A DNA stretch of 64,000 bases from Sclerotinia nivalis (GCA_029531795.1 JAPEIS010000001.1:6386001-6450000); one strand, 5' to 3'; numbered from the stretch's first letter, positions 48,341 to 63,086 are shown. The notes: generated from the letters alone by a model not told the origin. Made by a program: numbers and translations.

Positions 48341-49650
48341 ATAACTTCCGATTCTACATCCACTAATAATACGATTCCTACTTCTATCGAAGGAATTCAT
48401 ACCGAAATCCAACGAATCTTCAACCAATAGCCTACTATTACACAAATCCTAGTAGAACTGGATACTCTAGTGATATCAAACCTCGTTGCCGATTCTAACG
48501 AACAAATTGCTTATCTGAATCATATTTTCTTTATCATCGAAAATCGCTTTACTATTCAAACTATTTATATCGCCACTCAAACAAATAAGATCGAAGAATT
48601 CAAAACGGAAAACATCGAGCTTCTTCGCACTCTAACCGACAAGCAAATTCAATTAAACACCGGTAATACTGTTACTAACCAGAAACCGATCATTCCCCAC
48701 CAAATTCAAAAGAACCTGCCCGTTTTTAAAAACGAAAGATCTAATATTCTTATTCAACAAAAGGATTATCAATTCTGAAAATTGGATTTACAATTCTATT
48801 GAATAATCGATTCACAACTTTTTGCTTTCGAACAAAAGAAGATTAATTATACTATTAATCTTCTCGATAATCAAACATAACAAAAGCATATTATAGATAT
48901 CATCAGATTCGTTGACAATCCCATTTGCTTCGATTCTGCTGTTTCGTTTTTGGTTAAATTGGATAAATTATATATCTCTATGGATATCGAAAGGGAAGCC
49001 TCGCTTAAATTCGACAAGTTTTCTATAGATCCAAAGAAATCCTTTTTGGTTTTTTTCTTTATATTATTTCATCTTACTAACTTTTGCTACAAATCTGATC
49101 GCGAGATTGTTAACATGATGAAGCAAAAGGTTACAATCCCCTTTCGAACTTTGATTATTGGTAATTCGAACTTTTATACAACCAACGATATTGATAATTG
49201 ACAAAAGAAATTCTCTACTTGGAATTAGAATCTTTGTAACGCTAAGTATTATAACAAAAATTCTGGTAAAACATTTGTTGTTGATAATGATCCTATAGAT
49301 TTCGATATAATGAAACAAAAAGAACAATAAAAAAAAGATTTGCAAAATAAAAAAAAGAAATTTAATTCTACAGTTTCTTGCAATTATTGTAGTAGGATCG
49401 ATTACCTTCAAATTGATTATCATACTATTTATAATATCAATAGTAATCTTCTTTCTGGCAAACAAGTTTTCGTTAATACTTTTTTTAATTGCAATATCGT
49501 TGCCTCAATTAATCCGGCCCCCAATCAATATGCTATCGTTTCGGCTTTTCGAAACACTAATAGATTTAATAATAATCGCAATGGATTTCGAGGAGGATAT
49601 ACTGGTAATTGGGTACAAAGTCAATAGTATCTGAATCAGGTACAATGACA
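48341..49650 (+). pseudogene. gag remnant of element B
   Basis: Collinear with gag of A and C but with ATA in place of the start ATG. Surviving pieces include DTLVISNLVADSNEQIAYLN, FFIIENRFTIQTIYIATQTN, KIEEFKTENIELLRTL, MVKLDKLYISMDIEREASLK and a C-terminal part with CNYC that may be a worn zinc knuckle. Minus-strand frames across it are antisense shadows. Confidence 0.75.
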
Positions 49651-51399
49651 AGACTATATCGAACTAGAGAAGGTTATCTCTATACCTAATTCAATCAAGG
49701 AAAATCCCGAACAGGAAAAAGATTAATCTCTACGAAAAATCATTTGTAAAGGAATATTAAGGGCAAGAAGGTAAATCGAGAAATAGATAGAGATAAGCTA
49801 TTACAGTTCAACTTTATGAATAACAAATCTTTATTTGTTAAAATTATTATATTCCTTATATATGAAAATCCCTTTACTGTTACAAGTCTTATTGATAGTG
49901 GATACTTTGAAGAAGTTTTTGTTGATTGTTCTTTTGCTTTCAAATATAATATTGAAATATAATTCTTATCTTACCTTTGCGAATTCCGATTTGCTGATGG
50001 AAAGGTCGCTGATAGAATTACAGAATATTTTGTAATAGAAATTGTTATAAGAGATTATTATAAGTATTGGTCCTTTTATATTACCCAGTTTTCATTAGAG
50101 ATACTGTTAATCTTTGGTTTACTATGGTTACAGTGCTACAATTCTATTATCAATTGGATGGAGATGAGTTTAATATTCTTTTCAAATTATTACGCTTTCA
50201 ATTGCTTGGTGTATTATAATTCAGAGCCAGTTACTGTATTAACGATCCCATTTTTGATCAAAAAACAAAAAGATCTAGCAAAAGTTATTTCACAATAGAT
50301 CGTTGATGTTATCGAATCTTTAAATAAATTCTTTATCGATCCTGATATAAAAACTAAATGTATAATTTATAAATACCGCTTTCCATATGTCGAGGATTGT
50401 TCAAAGGACGATATCGATTGTTCATCTATTCAAATGTTTTTTACTTTTAAAAGAACTTTTTATAAAAAACCTTTTATTGAAAAGATATCAGATAAAGGTT
50501 ATATATTACAATCTGATAATTCTTTTATTGATCTTGAATTTTAGTAGGGTTTGATGTCTAATATAAATCATTATCGAATAAAGCGTTGTGGAGAACCAAA
50601 TAATCAAGTACAGATGATTCTTAATTGTTTGTGTTCAAAATCGATCTTAAAGATTGCAGATCAGTGTTGGTTTATTCATAATCCAAAAAACTATTTACCC
50701 CTGTTTTTTGTTGGGGAACTCCCTATATCTATTTATAAAAATACAAGCTTAAATATGGATGATATTCATTGATTGCAAGTTTCTAGTTTTGTTTTGTTTT
50801 ATCAACAAGATAATGTTCGGGTTATTCGATTGATATAGAATGAATTGGATACCGTATAGAAAACTGTTGAGCAAGATTATCTGCGATAGATTATGTTGTC
50901 CTCGATATTTATAGAAGGGGATTTTCGATCGATTTTATAAAGGTAAGGCAATATAATAGAGATATTCTTTAAAACTCTATTGTAACTTTATGATTTTATT
51001 TATGATTGTTATAAGCCGCTTCATTTGCGAAAGGTTTCTAAGGCTAATATCGATAAATTTTTAATTGGTAAATCTCCTTTTAGTGATGATCAAATATAAT
51101 AAAGGCTTCCTATATGGTTACAAGATAAATTTTCTATCTTCCTCTTATATTATACAGATAAATTGCTGTTTTATCGAATCTGGAATCACAAAATTGAATT
51201 AATATCTAGTAAAGAGTTATTTTATTTTAAAAACTGTCCTTTATTGTTAATAGAATTGATAATAATACACAAATGACTTAATGATAATCTTTTCAAAGGA
51301 TTCATTCGGGAATCGAGATTGCAATGCATTTTTCTTTTGCTATTAATTGCCAAGCCGGAAAGAGGGGTTTGTATTTGTCAAGATTATTGAGGATTAAAT

Positions 51400-52500
51400 A
51401 ATGTTACTATAAAGAATTGTTATCTATTATCTATTGTTCGCAAAACATTAGACATTCTTTGCAATACAAAAATTTATATTAAACTTGATATCATTACAGT
51501 ATTCAATAAATTACAAATCGTCGAAAAAGATAAATAGAAAATTATATTTATTATTCGTTTTGGTCTTTTTGAATCTCTGATTATGTTTTTCGGTTTCTGT
51601 AATGTATCTGCATCGTTCCAATATTATATCAATTATATACTTTTCGACGAGTTGGATAAGTATTGTATTGTATATCTCGATGATATCCTAATCTACTCCG
51701 ATAATCCTGTAAAGCATAAAAAACATATCCATCAAGTAATTCAAAAGTTAATAGATACTGGATTACAGATTGATATTAACAAATACAAATTCGAAACTAT
51801 GAAGATAAAGTATTTGGGTTTTATTATTACAATCGAAGGTATCGAAATAAATCAAGAAAAGATTACAACTATTATATTTTGGGAATTGTCTTTATATATA
51901 AAGGATTTATAACGATTTCTTGATTTCGTCAATTTCTATTAATATTTTATAAAAGATTTTTCAAAGATTTATTATTCTTTTAATAATCTCTTACGGAAGA
52001 ATATTATATAGGATTGAACTATAGATTATACAAAGGCTTTTGATGCTTTAAAAAGAGCTTTCATAATGGCGCTGGTTTTGGCATACTTTGATTACAGACA
52101 GAAAACTGTTTTGGAAATCGATACTTCCGATTAAACTTCAAAAGGAGTTCTTTCGCAATACAATAATAATAACGTTTTGCATTTAATTGTTTACTTTTCA
52201 TCTAAGCATACAACAACGGAATATAATTATAAGATCTACAATAAAGAATTATTTGCTATTATTAAAGCAATAAAAGAATAACACCCAAAACTCCAAAACT
52301 TACAAAAAGAATTCGAGATTCTCATTAATCACAAAAACCTCGAATATTTTATGATTACAAAAACTCTCAATCAATAATAAATGCAATAATCTGAATTTCT
52401 ATCTCAATATAATTTCCGTATAATCTATCGATTAAAAAACAAAACTATTCGACTAGATGTACTAAATAGAAAATACAAAGATCGGCTGTATTGTTCTAAT
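51400..52500 (+). pseudogene. reverse transcriptase and RNase H of element B
   Basis: The RT fingers/palm are visible as YIKLDIITVFNKLQI, FGFCNVSASFQYYINYILFD and the catalytic YLDDILIYS (51673), followed by TGLQIDINKYKFET and YLGFIITIEGIEI. RNase H follows with LEIDTSD, GVLSQYNNNNVLHLIVYFSS and NKELFAIIKAIKE. Stops separate the pieces. The catalytic Asp pair is retained, unlike elements C and F. Confidence 0.82.
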
Positions 52501-52899
52501 CCAAACGATAAATATTTAAAAAATCGAAAATGCGTTATTCTTTTTTAGAATTGTTTTGATAACGATCTTTATAAAGATTTGATTGGGTATATCAATTTAA
52601 CATCAATGGAGACAATAGTACCATTCTACAACCAATCAATTGATACCTTAATCGATACAATGTATATTAGATCCGATATCGCAAATCAACTTATCTTTAC
52701 TTTTAACAATCCATCGGTAACTAAATAACCAAAAGAGCATCGTAAAACCCTCCAGATCGCTATACAAGATTATTCGATCCAAAATAATAGAATTTACTAC
52801 CGGAATAAGATTTGGATTCTATCAAACAATAAACTCAAATTTCAAATTATCTATCGAATTCATTTTTTTGATTTTGTTGGTTATCCTAGTTGAATTAAA

Positions 52900-53600
52900 A
52901 CGATCGATTTTATCTCTTGTATATACTGATGGTCTAATATACATTTGAAAATCACATTCTACATGAAGATTTGCGAACTTTGTACTTGTATCAAATCGTT
53001 CAAATCGGTGCTTTCCGGATTTTTGAAACCGTTGTCTGTCTTTTTTTGTGTATGGTCTGATATCTCAATCGATTATATTATACCACTCCCGGATTATATT
53101 TGTTATAATTCTATTTATAAATATATCTTAATAATAATCTACAAACTAACCAAAATAAAACATTTCATTAATACACACATGCTAACAATAAAAAAGCTAA
53201 TCGATACTTTTATCAATTGCATCTATATGTTTCATGGACTTCCGGATAATATCATTTCTGATCGGGGAATGTAGTTCGTATCAGGATTCTGATTACAACT
53301 CTCAGAACAATTGGGAATTACCTTAAAACATTCTTCAGCTTTTCATTCTCAAATAGATAATCAGATTGAATGTATTAATTTGATTCTGGAATAGTATTTA
53401 TAAGCTTTTATTAACTATCATCAAAACGATTAGTTGGATTAACTACCCTTAACCGAATTTGTATCCAATAATTTGGTCTCTGAAACAATTGATTGTTCGC
53501 CTTTCTTCACCAATTACAGTTTTAATCCATACCTAAACATTAAACCTAATAAATCTTACCTATTGGATATAATTCTAACACAAAAACAGGAATTCTTTAA
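52900..53600 (+). pseudogene. integrase core of element B
   Basis: Fragments match the integrase DDE core: DISIDYIIPLPDYICYNSIY, FHGLPDNIISDRGM followed by a stop, and HSQIDNQIECINLILE. The three acidic positions can be placed, but stops break the frame. Confidence 0.75.
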
Positions 53601-53959
53601 AGATAATAAAACCACAAATTGTATGGAATGTATCTTGAAGCAACTTTGTGTTCTTGTATAGCAAGCAGTTGCTATTTATAAAGACTATATTAACCGCTAT
53701 CGCTTTGATTCATTTTGTTATATAATTGATCAAAAAGTCTTTGTTAATATCAAGAATATGAAGATTTTGTATAAAACAAAAAAACTAGATAATAAATAAA
53801 TCAACCTTTATAAGATTATCAAAGTTTATTCTTGTACTTGTTTTGTTCAATTATCTGAAAATATTAAAATCTTCTTTATTTTTCATTATTCTTTTTTACT
53901 TTTAGTTTATACTAATCCTCATTTTTTGGTTTAAGTAACGATTAACGAATCAGAATCCT

Positions 53960-54260
53960 TAACTACACAGAACAGAATTTTGAAACAGGATGATAATGAA
54001 GATGAGTCTATTCAGAAATGAATATTTGAAGGAGTTCTAGATAATTACGATAAAGATGGTTATCATTATTTAATCAAATAGAAACATTACATGCCAATTT
54101 AGCAATTAACTAATGATTTAAAGAATAACGAGAAGGTTTTTATCGAATATTATCGCCTTCATCTAGAGAAGCTAGGATTGCCAGTTTGAATTCTAAAGCA
54201 TTCCGACATTACTATATTGTAACCGGAACCACAGAATTTGCAATCGGAGTTATACAGTGC
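53960..54260 (+). pseudogene. chromodomain remnant of element B
   Basis: The sequence is collinear with the intact chromodomain frame in element A, but Trp codons have become TGA or TAG (for example the one before IFEGVLDNYDKDGYHYLIK). These are G-to-A changes. Confidence 0.75.
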
Positions 54261-54484
54261 GATTGTTATATTTATTTTACAAAGATCCATTTGTATTAAA
54301 ATTGTTCGTTTCGTTTAAAGGTATATTACGTGTTATAACAATAAGGAATATAATATTATTAAAGGATATTATATGTTTTTTGTTCAGGGATTTAATTGAG
54401 AAAAGAGATCTGTATTTTTTCTTTATTTTTCTTTATTTTTTAATGCTTATTTAGGGTCAAATGAGTTTCTTGAGGAGGGGATAC

Positions 54485-54647
54485 TATTACGGGTTCATCT
54501 CCCTTCACCTGTACGTGATTATGTATGCTTTAAGCATATATGCATACACTCACTTTTATATAGTCAGGTCACCTCCTTGACCTTCTTCTCCTCCTCGTAG
54601 TACAACAATAGATCAAACCTACACATACCTTTTCCCTTACCGTGATA
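54485..54647 (+). repeat. 3' LTR of element B (163 bp)
   Basis: Partner of 47899-48061, ending CCGTGATA and followed directly by the duplicated TTTAC. Confidence 0.88.
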
Positions 54648-54652
54648 TTTAC

Positions 54653-57600
54653 AATCTGATTACTTTTAAAGAATTCCTGTTTTTGTATTAGAATTATATT
54701 CGATAGACAAGATTTATTAGATTCAATATTTAGGTACAGATTAAAATTATAATTGATGAAGAAAGATAAACAATTAATTATCTTAGAGATTATATTATTG
54801 AATACAAATTTAATTAAAAGTAATTAATCCAATTAATCGTTTTGATAATAGTTAATAAAAGCTTGTAAATACTGTTTCAGAATCAAGTTAATATATTTGA
54901 TCTGATTATCTATTTGAGGATGAAAAGCTGAAAAGTATTTTAAGGTAATTTTCAATTGTTTTGAGAATTGTAATCAGAATTCTGATACAAATTATATTTT
55001 CTGATCGGAAATGGTATTATTCGGAAATCTATGAAATGTATAAATATAATTAATAAAAGTATCGATTAGCTTTTCTATTGTTAATGTATATATATTGATG
55101 AAATATTTCATTTTGATTAGTTTGCAGATTATTATTAAGATATATTTATAGGTAGAATTATAGCAAGTGTAATTTGGGAGTAGTGTAATATAGTCGATTG
55201 AGATATCAGATTATATTCGAAAAAGGATAAGTAATGGTTTCAAAAATCTGGGAGGTGTTGATTTAGATGATTTGATATGAATATAAAGTTCGTAAGTTTT
55301 TATATAGGATACGATTTCCAAATATATATTAGATTATTAATATGTATAAGAAACAAGATCGATTGTTTTAGTTTGATTAAGATGATCGATAAGATCAGAA
55401 GAATGAATCCGATAAATAATTTGGAGTTTGAGTTTATTGTTTAATGGAATCCAAAGTTTATTTCGATAATAAATTCTATTATTTTGGATCGAACAATCTT
55501 ATATAATGATTTGAAGAGTTTTATGATATTTCTTTAGTTATTTAATTATTGATGGATTATTAAGAATAGAGATGAATTGATTTGTGATATTGGATTTAGT
55601 ATATATTGTATCGATTAGAGTATCAATTGGTTGATTGTAGAATGGTATTATTATCTTTATTGATGTCAAATTGATATACTCAATCAAATTCTTATAAAGG
55701 TTGGTATCAAAACAATTCTAGAAGAGAATAATGTATTTTCGATTCTTTAAATATTTATTATTTGGATCAGAGCGATATAATCGATTTTCGTATTTTCTAT
55801 TTAGTATGTTTGATCGAATAGTTTTGTTTTTCGGTCGATAGATTATATAGAAATTATATTGAAATAGAAATTCGGATTATTGTATTTGCTATTGATTGAA
55901 AGTCTTTGTAGTTATAAAATATTTGAGGTTTTTGTGATCAATGAGAATCTCGAATTCTTTTTATAAATCTTGGAATTTTGAATATCATTTTTTTATTGTT
56001 TTGATAATAGTAAGTAGTTCTTTATTGTAGATTTCATAATTGTATTTTATTATTGTATGTTTAGATGAAAAATAAACGATCGGATATAAGATATTATCAT
56101 TATTATATTGCGAGAGGATTTCTTTTGAGATTCAATCGGAAGTGTTAGTTTTCAAAATAGTTTTCTGTTTGTAATTGAAGTATACTAAAATTGATATTGT
56201 TATAAAAACTCTTTTTAAAGTGTTAAAAGCCTTTGTATAATCTGTAGTTCAATTTTATATAATGTTTTTTTATAAGAGATTATTAAAAGGGCAATAAATC
56301 TTTGAAAAATCTTTTATAAAACGTTAATAGAAATTGATGAAATTAAGAAATCGTTGTAAATCCTTTATATACAAAAGCAACTCTCAAGATATAATAATTG
56401 TGATCTTTTCTTGATTTATTTCAATGTTTTTGATTATAATGATAAAACCTAAATATTTTGTTTTCATAGTTTCGAATTTATATTTGTTAATATTAATCTA
56501 TAATTCAATGTTTATTAGTTTTTGAATTATTTAATGAATATACTTTTTATATTTTATAGGATTATCGAAGTAAATTAAGATGTTATCGAGATATATGATA
56601 TAATACTTATCCAATTTGTCGAAAAGTGTATAATTAATATAATATTGAAACAATATAGATATATTGTAAAAACCGAAAGGTATAATTAAAGATTCAAAAA
56701 GATCAAAACAAATAATAAATATAGTTTTCTATTTATTCTTTTTAACGATTCGCAATTTGTTGAATACTGTAATAATATCAAGTTTGATATAAACTTTTGT
56801 ATTGCAAAGAGTATTTAGTGTTTTGCAAATAATAGATAATAAATAACGATTTTTTATAATAATATTATTGAATCTTCGATAATCTTAATAGATATAGACC
56901 CTTTTTTCAGGTTTGATAATTAATAATAAAAAAGAAGTATATTGCGATTTCGATTCCTGAATGAATTCTTTGAAGAGATTATTATCGAGTTATTTGTATA
57001 TTATTATTAACTCTATTGATAATAAAAGACAGTTTTTGAAATAAGATAGTTTTTTATCAAGTATCAATTCAATCTTGTAATTATAGATTTGGCAAAACGA
57101 TAGTCTATTTATATAATATAAAAGAAAGATAGGAAATTTATTTTGTAATTATATAGAAAGTCTTTATTGTATTTGATTGTTATTGAGGGAAGGTTTATTA
57201 ATTAAAAATTTATCGATATTAATCTTAAAGATTTTCTGTAGATAAAATGGTTTATAACAATTGTATATAAAATTATAAAATTGTAATGAAGTTTTAAAGA
57301 GTATCTTTATTATATCATTTTGCTTTTGTAAAATCGATCGAAAATCCCTTTCTGTGAGTGTTAAGAATAATATAATCTATTATAAATAATTTTGTTTAAT
57401 AGTTTTCTGTATAGTATTCAATTTATTCTATATCAATTGGATAGCTTGAATATTATTTTGTTGGTAGAATGAGATAAAATTAGAAGTTTGTAATCAATGA
57501 ATGTCATTTATATTTGAGTTTATATTTTTGTAGATAGATATAAAGAATTCTTTAATAGAAAACAAGAGTAAATGGTTTTTTGGATTGTAAATAAAACAAT

Positions 57601-60219
57601 ATCGATCTACAATCTTCAAAATTGATTTTGAATATAGATAATTAGGAATCATTTGTATTTGATTATTTGGTTTTCTGTAGTGTTTTGTTCGATAATGATT
57701 TATACTAGATGTTAGACTTTGTTGAAATTCGAGATCAACAAAAGAATCGTTAGATTGTAATATATAATCTTTGTTTGGTATTTCTTTGATAGAAGGTTTT
57801 TTATAAGGAACTTTTTTAGGAGTAGAAGGTATTTGAATAGATAAAGAATCGATATCATTTTTTGGATAATCTTCGATATAAGGAGAATGATATTTATAAT
57901 TTGTATATTTAGCTTTTATATCAGGATCGGTAAGGAATTTATTTAAAGATTCGATAGTATTGATAATTTGTTATAAAGTAACTTTTGTTAGGTTTTTTTG
58001 TTTTTTGATTGAAAATGGGATCGTTGATATAATAATTGGTTTTGAATTATAATATATTAAACAATTGGAAATATAATAGTTTGAAAAGAATATTAAATTT
58101 ATCTTTGTTCAATTGATAATAGGATTGTAATATTGCAATTATAGTAAATCAAAGATTAATAATATCTTTAATGAAAGTTAGATAATATAAAAAGATCAAT
58201 ATTTATGATGATTTTTTATAACGATTTCTATTACAAAATATTCTGTAATTTTGTTGATGATCTTTTTATCAATAAATCGAAGTTTGTAAAGAAAAGATAA
58301 GAGTTGTATTTCAATATTGTATTTGAAAATAAAAGAATGATCAATGAAGGCTTTCCTGAAGTATTTATTATCAATAAAATTTATAATAGTAAAAAGGTTT
58401 TTATATATAAGGAATATAATGATTTTAACGAGTAGAGATTTGTTATTTATAAAGTTGAATTGTAATGATTCATATTTATCTATTTCTTGATTTACTTTTT
58501 TATCTTTAGTATTTTTTTATAAACGATTTTTTGCAAAAGTTAGTCTTTTCTTTGTTTGGGATTTTCCTTGATTGAATTGAATATAAAGACAACCTTCTCT
58601 AATTCAATATAATCTTGCTATTGTATTTGATTCAGATATTATTGATCTTGTATTTAATTATTAGTATATTCTTTTCGAAATCTATTGTAATTATTATTAA
58701 ATCTATTAATGCTTTAGAAAATCAGGGCAATAGTATATTGAACAAAGATTAAATTAGTTGAAACAATAACATTATAATTGGAAAAGGCATTAATAGAGAT
58801 TTGTTTGCTGAAAAAAAGATTACTATTGATATTATAAATAACATAACAATCAATTTAAAGATAATCGATCCTATTATAACAATTGCAAGAAATTACAGGA
58901 TTAAATTTCTTTTTCTTATTTTGTTGATTTTTTTATTGTTATCCCTTTTGTTTTATTACATCAAGGTTTATAAAGTTATCATTATTAGCAATAGATATAT
59001 TATCAGAATTTTTGTTATAATATTTAGCATTATAAAGATTCTGATTTCAAATAAAGAATTTCTTTTATCAATTATCAATATTATTAATAGTATAAAGGTT
59101 CGAATCATCAATAATCAAAGTTCGAAAAGAGATAGTAATTTTTTGCTTTATTGTATTAACAATCTTGTAATTAGATTTGTAATAAGAATTAGCAAGATAA
59201 GATAATGTAGAGAAGAAAACCGAAAAGGATTTTTTTGAATTTATAGAAAGCTTATCGAATTTAAACGAAACTTTCTTTTCAATATCTACAAAGATATATA
59301 ATTTATTCAATTTGATCAAAAACGAAGTAGCAGAGTCGAAACAAATGGAATCGTCAACAAATCTAATGATATCTGTAATATACTTTTGTTATATTTGATT
59401 ATCGAGAAGATTAATAGTATAATTAATTTTTTTTGGTTTGGAAATAAAGAGTTGTAAATCGATTATCTAGTAAAATTGCAAGTCCAACTTTCAGAATTGA
59501 TAATCTTTTTAGTGGACAAGAATATTAGATTTTTCGTTTTTAAAAACAAACGGGTTCTTTTGAGTTTGATAAGAAATGGTCGGTTTCTAACTAGTGGTAA
59601 TACTATCGGCGTTCAGTTGAGCTTGTTTGCTGGCCAAAATGTGAAGAAGTCCGACATTTTCCGTTTTGAATTCTTCGATTTTATTTGTTTGAGTAGCGAT
59701 ATAGATAGCTTGAATAGTAAAGCGATCTGCGATAATAAAGAAAACATAATTCAGATAAATAGTTTGTTTATTAAGATTAGTAGCGAGGTTTAGTATTATT
59801 GGAATATCCAATTCTGTTAAGATTTGTATAATAATAGATCATTAATCAAAGACTTGTTGAATTCTAATACAAACTCCTTTGATAGAAATAGGAATTATAT
59901 TACTAGTAAATATAGAATCAAAAGCCATTATAAAAAGAATTATAATTGTATATACAAAATGCAATCATACAAAAGCAATCAAAAATAAATACAGAAACTT
60001 ACGAATAAATATAATCGTATAAAAACAATTAGAAATCAAAAGCTATACAAAAGCGAATAAAAAAACTATATAAAAGCAGATAAGAAATACAATTGTATAA
60101 AAGCAGACGAGTTACGATGATGCAAAAGTAATCGAAAATAGATACAGAAGTTTATAAATGATTTGGCAAAACCAAATCACTTTATAAAATGATAGGGCCT
60201 TTGAAAGAGTAGTATAAAT
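54653..60219 (-). pseudogene. gag-pol remnants of element C (5' part)
   Basis: Read on the minus strand from the LTR: gag from the ATG at 59929 (pieces MIKLNKLYIFVDIEKKVSFK and MDIPIILNLATNLNKQTIYL), then broken pol with reverse transcriptase near 56900-56300 (YLDN at 56593-56582), RNase H near 56200-55900, and integrase to 54653. The pol sequence then continues at 47898 on the other side of element B. Confidence 0.78.
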
Positions 60220-60382
60220 TATTACAGTAAGGGAAAAGATATATATAGGGTTGATCTATAGTTGTACTACGAGAAGAGGAAGAAGATTAAGGAGGTAACC
60301 TGACTATATAGAAGTGAATGTATATATGTGTATTTAAAGCATACATGATCACGTACAGGTGAAGGGAGATGAACCCGTAACA
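60220..60382 (-). repeat. 5' LTR of element C (163 bp)
   Basis: On the minus strand it runs from TGTTACGGGTTCATC to CTGTAATA. Next to it lies the right copy of the ATATT target duplication. Confidence 0.88.
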
Positions 60383-60387
60383 ATATT

Positions 60388-63086
60388 AAATCTAAATATA
60401 TTGAAAAAGAAAAATCGACTACTTTTAGATTTATTCCGAATTTCAAATCTCACCCCCCTATCTCATCCTTTTCTTACTTTAAATACAAAACCCCCAATTA
60501 AATTAAAGATCATATATACCCCCTCAATATTCATAAAATTGATATAGTTTTCGAAGATAAAAAAACCACTTCAGAAATTCCCAATTCCGATTTATATAAA
60601 TCGGGAAAGAATTAGTCCTTGGAAAAGTCTTCTCCCAAGATTATCAATATAATCTCAAACATATTGATCTATAGAACCTTATAAATGATAATAGCTTTCT
60701 ATTCCTCTATTATTTTTTAACTTATAGTTTCCAAATCCAATCTTCTGTATTAACAGATATTAAAGCCTTTGCTTATTTACTTATTAACATTCGTTTTGTA
60801 TATCAACTCTTTCGATATATTAGTATCTCTATTACTCCTTTAAACAATTCTATCCTTATTCAAAGATATAACAATCGACAAGATATCATCGTTATTTATT
60901 CTATTTATTTAATATTTCAATTAAACAGTAAAATCTTCTTTCAAATCTTTTTTCTATTAATTGAAATGAAAAAAATATTATCATCAAAGATTTATAATTC
61001 AAAGTCCATAATATAATACCCCGATCATTCAATCATCAATTAATATAATCAAAAGATTTACCACTAATCCTATACTTTTCAAAAAACATTATTATCTCCA
61101 GAAAATCTCTTTCAACTCCCAAACCATTATCCAATCCCGAAATCGAAGAAGATATACAACATTGTAATACCTTCTTTGAAATCGATCATATAAAACCCTC
61201 ACTTCCATTAACCAGATTTATTACTAAACATAAATAGGATTTACATATCAACTTTTAATAGATAAAAAAAAATTCAAAGAAAACTCGTTTACAAAACAAT
61301 TCTTGTTCTCCTTCGATAATACCAAAAACGATTTCGTACCTTCCAAAGAAATCAAATCGATTAATCGTTCTACTCTTTTAAATAAACTATTCTCTGAATA
61401 TTATCAATCAAACTACTTATTCCAAACTATTATCAATATCATTGCGATCTCCATTGAAACTTTCAAAATATATAATCGTTGCTACAATAATACCATTTTT
61501 TCTATTAGTATTTATAAAATCAATATTATACTAGAAAATCAGATAAAGAATATCAACAATAAAAAACTCCAAAAACTATTCTAAAGAATTCTCCAAATGT
61601 ATCACAAATATCTCGAAATCATTTCAAAAAAGAAATCTAATAAATTACCCCAATATACAATATATAATCATAAAATCGAAATTTTATTAAATACCCAATT
61701 CAGGATTAACCCCATCTACAATATATCCTTAGAAGAATTCTTAATTATTAAAGAATATTTTATCAATAATCTCAAAAAGAATTTTATTAAAGTTAATTCC
61801 TTTTTATTCATTATATCAATACTTTTTGTTTCTAAACTGAATAATAACTTATATTTTTGTATCGATTTTTGATGATTCAATACCATTACTAAAAAAGATA
61901 AATACCCTTTGCTATTGATCGATGAAACCCTAATATATATCTCAAAATCTAAAATATTCACAAAGTTGGATATTCAACAAACATTCCACCAAATTCATAT
62001 ACATCCCGACTCCGAAGATTTAATTATATTCCGAATATAATATAGAACATATAAATACAAAATCTTGCTTTTCGGATTGATCAATAGTTCTACTACTTAT
62101 CAATATTATATAAATAATATTCTTTTCGATCTCTTAAATATAATCTGTACAATTTATCTAAACAATATCTTGATTTATTCCGAAAACGAAACAAAATACG
62201 AAATATATATATTACAAATTCTTAATCGCCTTTATAAAGCTGGATTACAAACTGATATCAATAAATATGAATTCAACATCAAAAGGATTAAATACTTTAA
62301 TTTCATTATCTCTATAGAAAAAGTAAAAGTAGATCCAGAAAAAATTGAAATTGTAAAAAAATAGAAAGTTTCTACAAATGTTAAAAAAATACAATACTTT
62401 TTAGAATTTTGCAACTTTTATAAATACTTTATTCAAGACTTTGGACAAATCGTTCGTTCATTTATCAATCTGACAAAGAAAGATTTTCTATATATATAGG
62501 ACAGCAATTATATCGCTGCCTTCGATCGCCTTAAGTAAATAATACTCCAAGTCTTTGTTCTGAAGTATTATCAATTACATTTACAAACTATAATCGAAAC
62601 CGATGCTTCAAATAGTATTATCGGAAAAATGTTTTCTCAACTATACAATGATAATCAATAGTACCCTATCGCTTTCTTTATCAAAATAATACTCCCGGCT
62701 AAAATGAATTATACGATATTCGATAAAAAGATACTCGTTATTATTAAAGTCTTCAAAATTTGAAAAACAAAACTCATTGAATCCCTCTATTGTATAAAAG
62801 TTGTAACAAATCATAAAACCTTGGAATACTTTATAACAAAGAAAACATTAAATCAACAATAGACTGGATAGTCTGAAATCCTAACAAACTTTTGATTCGA
62901 AATATCATATCGAATAGGAATTAATAATACAACAACAGATATATTTAGCTATTACGATCAAAAAAATAAAAGTACAGGAAATAGTATATTCTGAATAATA
63001 TACTCAAACCTTATTTCTACCAGAAGTTCTTGACAAAAGGATATTGAACAAATTCAACCTGAAAGAGAGAAAAATAACTACAATTC
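60388..63086 (+). pseudogene. protease, reverse transcriptase and RNase H remnants of element F
   Basis: Broken frames include the RT stretch FGLINSSTTYQYYINNILFD followed by TIYLNNILIYSENE at 62155, the YLDD box with both Asp changed to Asn, then AGLQTDINKYEFNIKRIKYF. RNase H pieces follow near 62600-62850 (ETDASNSIIGKMFSQLYN, NHKTLEYFITKKTLNQQ). The element is cut at 63086 by the LTR of element G. Confidence 0.72.

Larger units (their letters stand above)
47899..54647 (+). mobile_element. element B: full-length Ty3/gypsy chromovirus, 6,749 bp
   Basis: Identical-length LTRs of 163 bp (47899-48061 and 54485-54647) bound the element, and TTTAC is duplicated at 47894-47898 and 54648-54652. Both flanks belong to element C, whose integrase reads across the gap when B is removed. 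In order it has gag (start codon changed from ATG to ATA at 48341), reverse transcriptase with intact YLDD at 51673-51684, RNase H, integrase and a stop-ridden chromodomain, then a purine tract (TTGAGGAGGGGATAC) directly before the 3' LTR. It is structurally complete but broken by many stops. Confidence 0.93.
37908..60382 (-). mobile_element. element C: full-length chromovirus split by elements D and B
   Basis: The 163-bp LTRs at 37908-38070 and 60220-60382 are 22 kb apart, and ATATT is duplicated at 37903-37907 and 60383-60387. Removing D and B with one copy of each target duplication leaves about 6.8 kb, matching the 6,749-bp relative B. On the minus strand the order is LTR, gag (from 59929), reverse transcriptase (YLDN at 56593-56582, the second catalytic Asp now Asn), RNase H, integrase, break at B, a 175-bp piece (47724-47898), break at D, then the integrase tail and chromodomain remnants (38815-38071), LTR. 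Many stops; not autonomous. Confidence 0.92.
33955..63086 (+). mobile_element. element F: outermost Ty3/gypsy-like retrotransposon, split by nested insertions
   Basis: F starts with a RIP-altered LTR-like sequence (TATAAGAAAGTTGG) related to insertion E, followed by a gag-like frame at 34503-34811. Its body is then interrupted by element A (34948-37276) and element C (37908-60382) and resumes at 60388 with protease, reverse transcriptase and RNase H remnants up to 63086, where element G cuts it. Own sequence in the window is therefore about 4.3 kb in three pieces. No intact long frame remains, and its right end lies beyond the window. Confidence 0.7.
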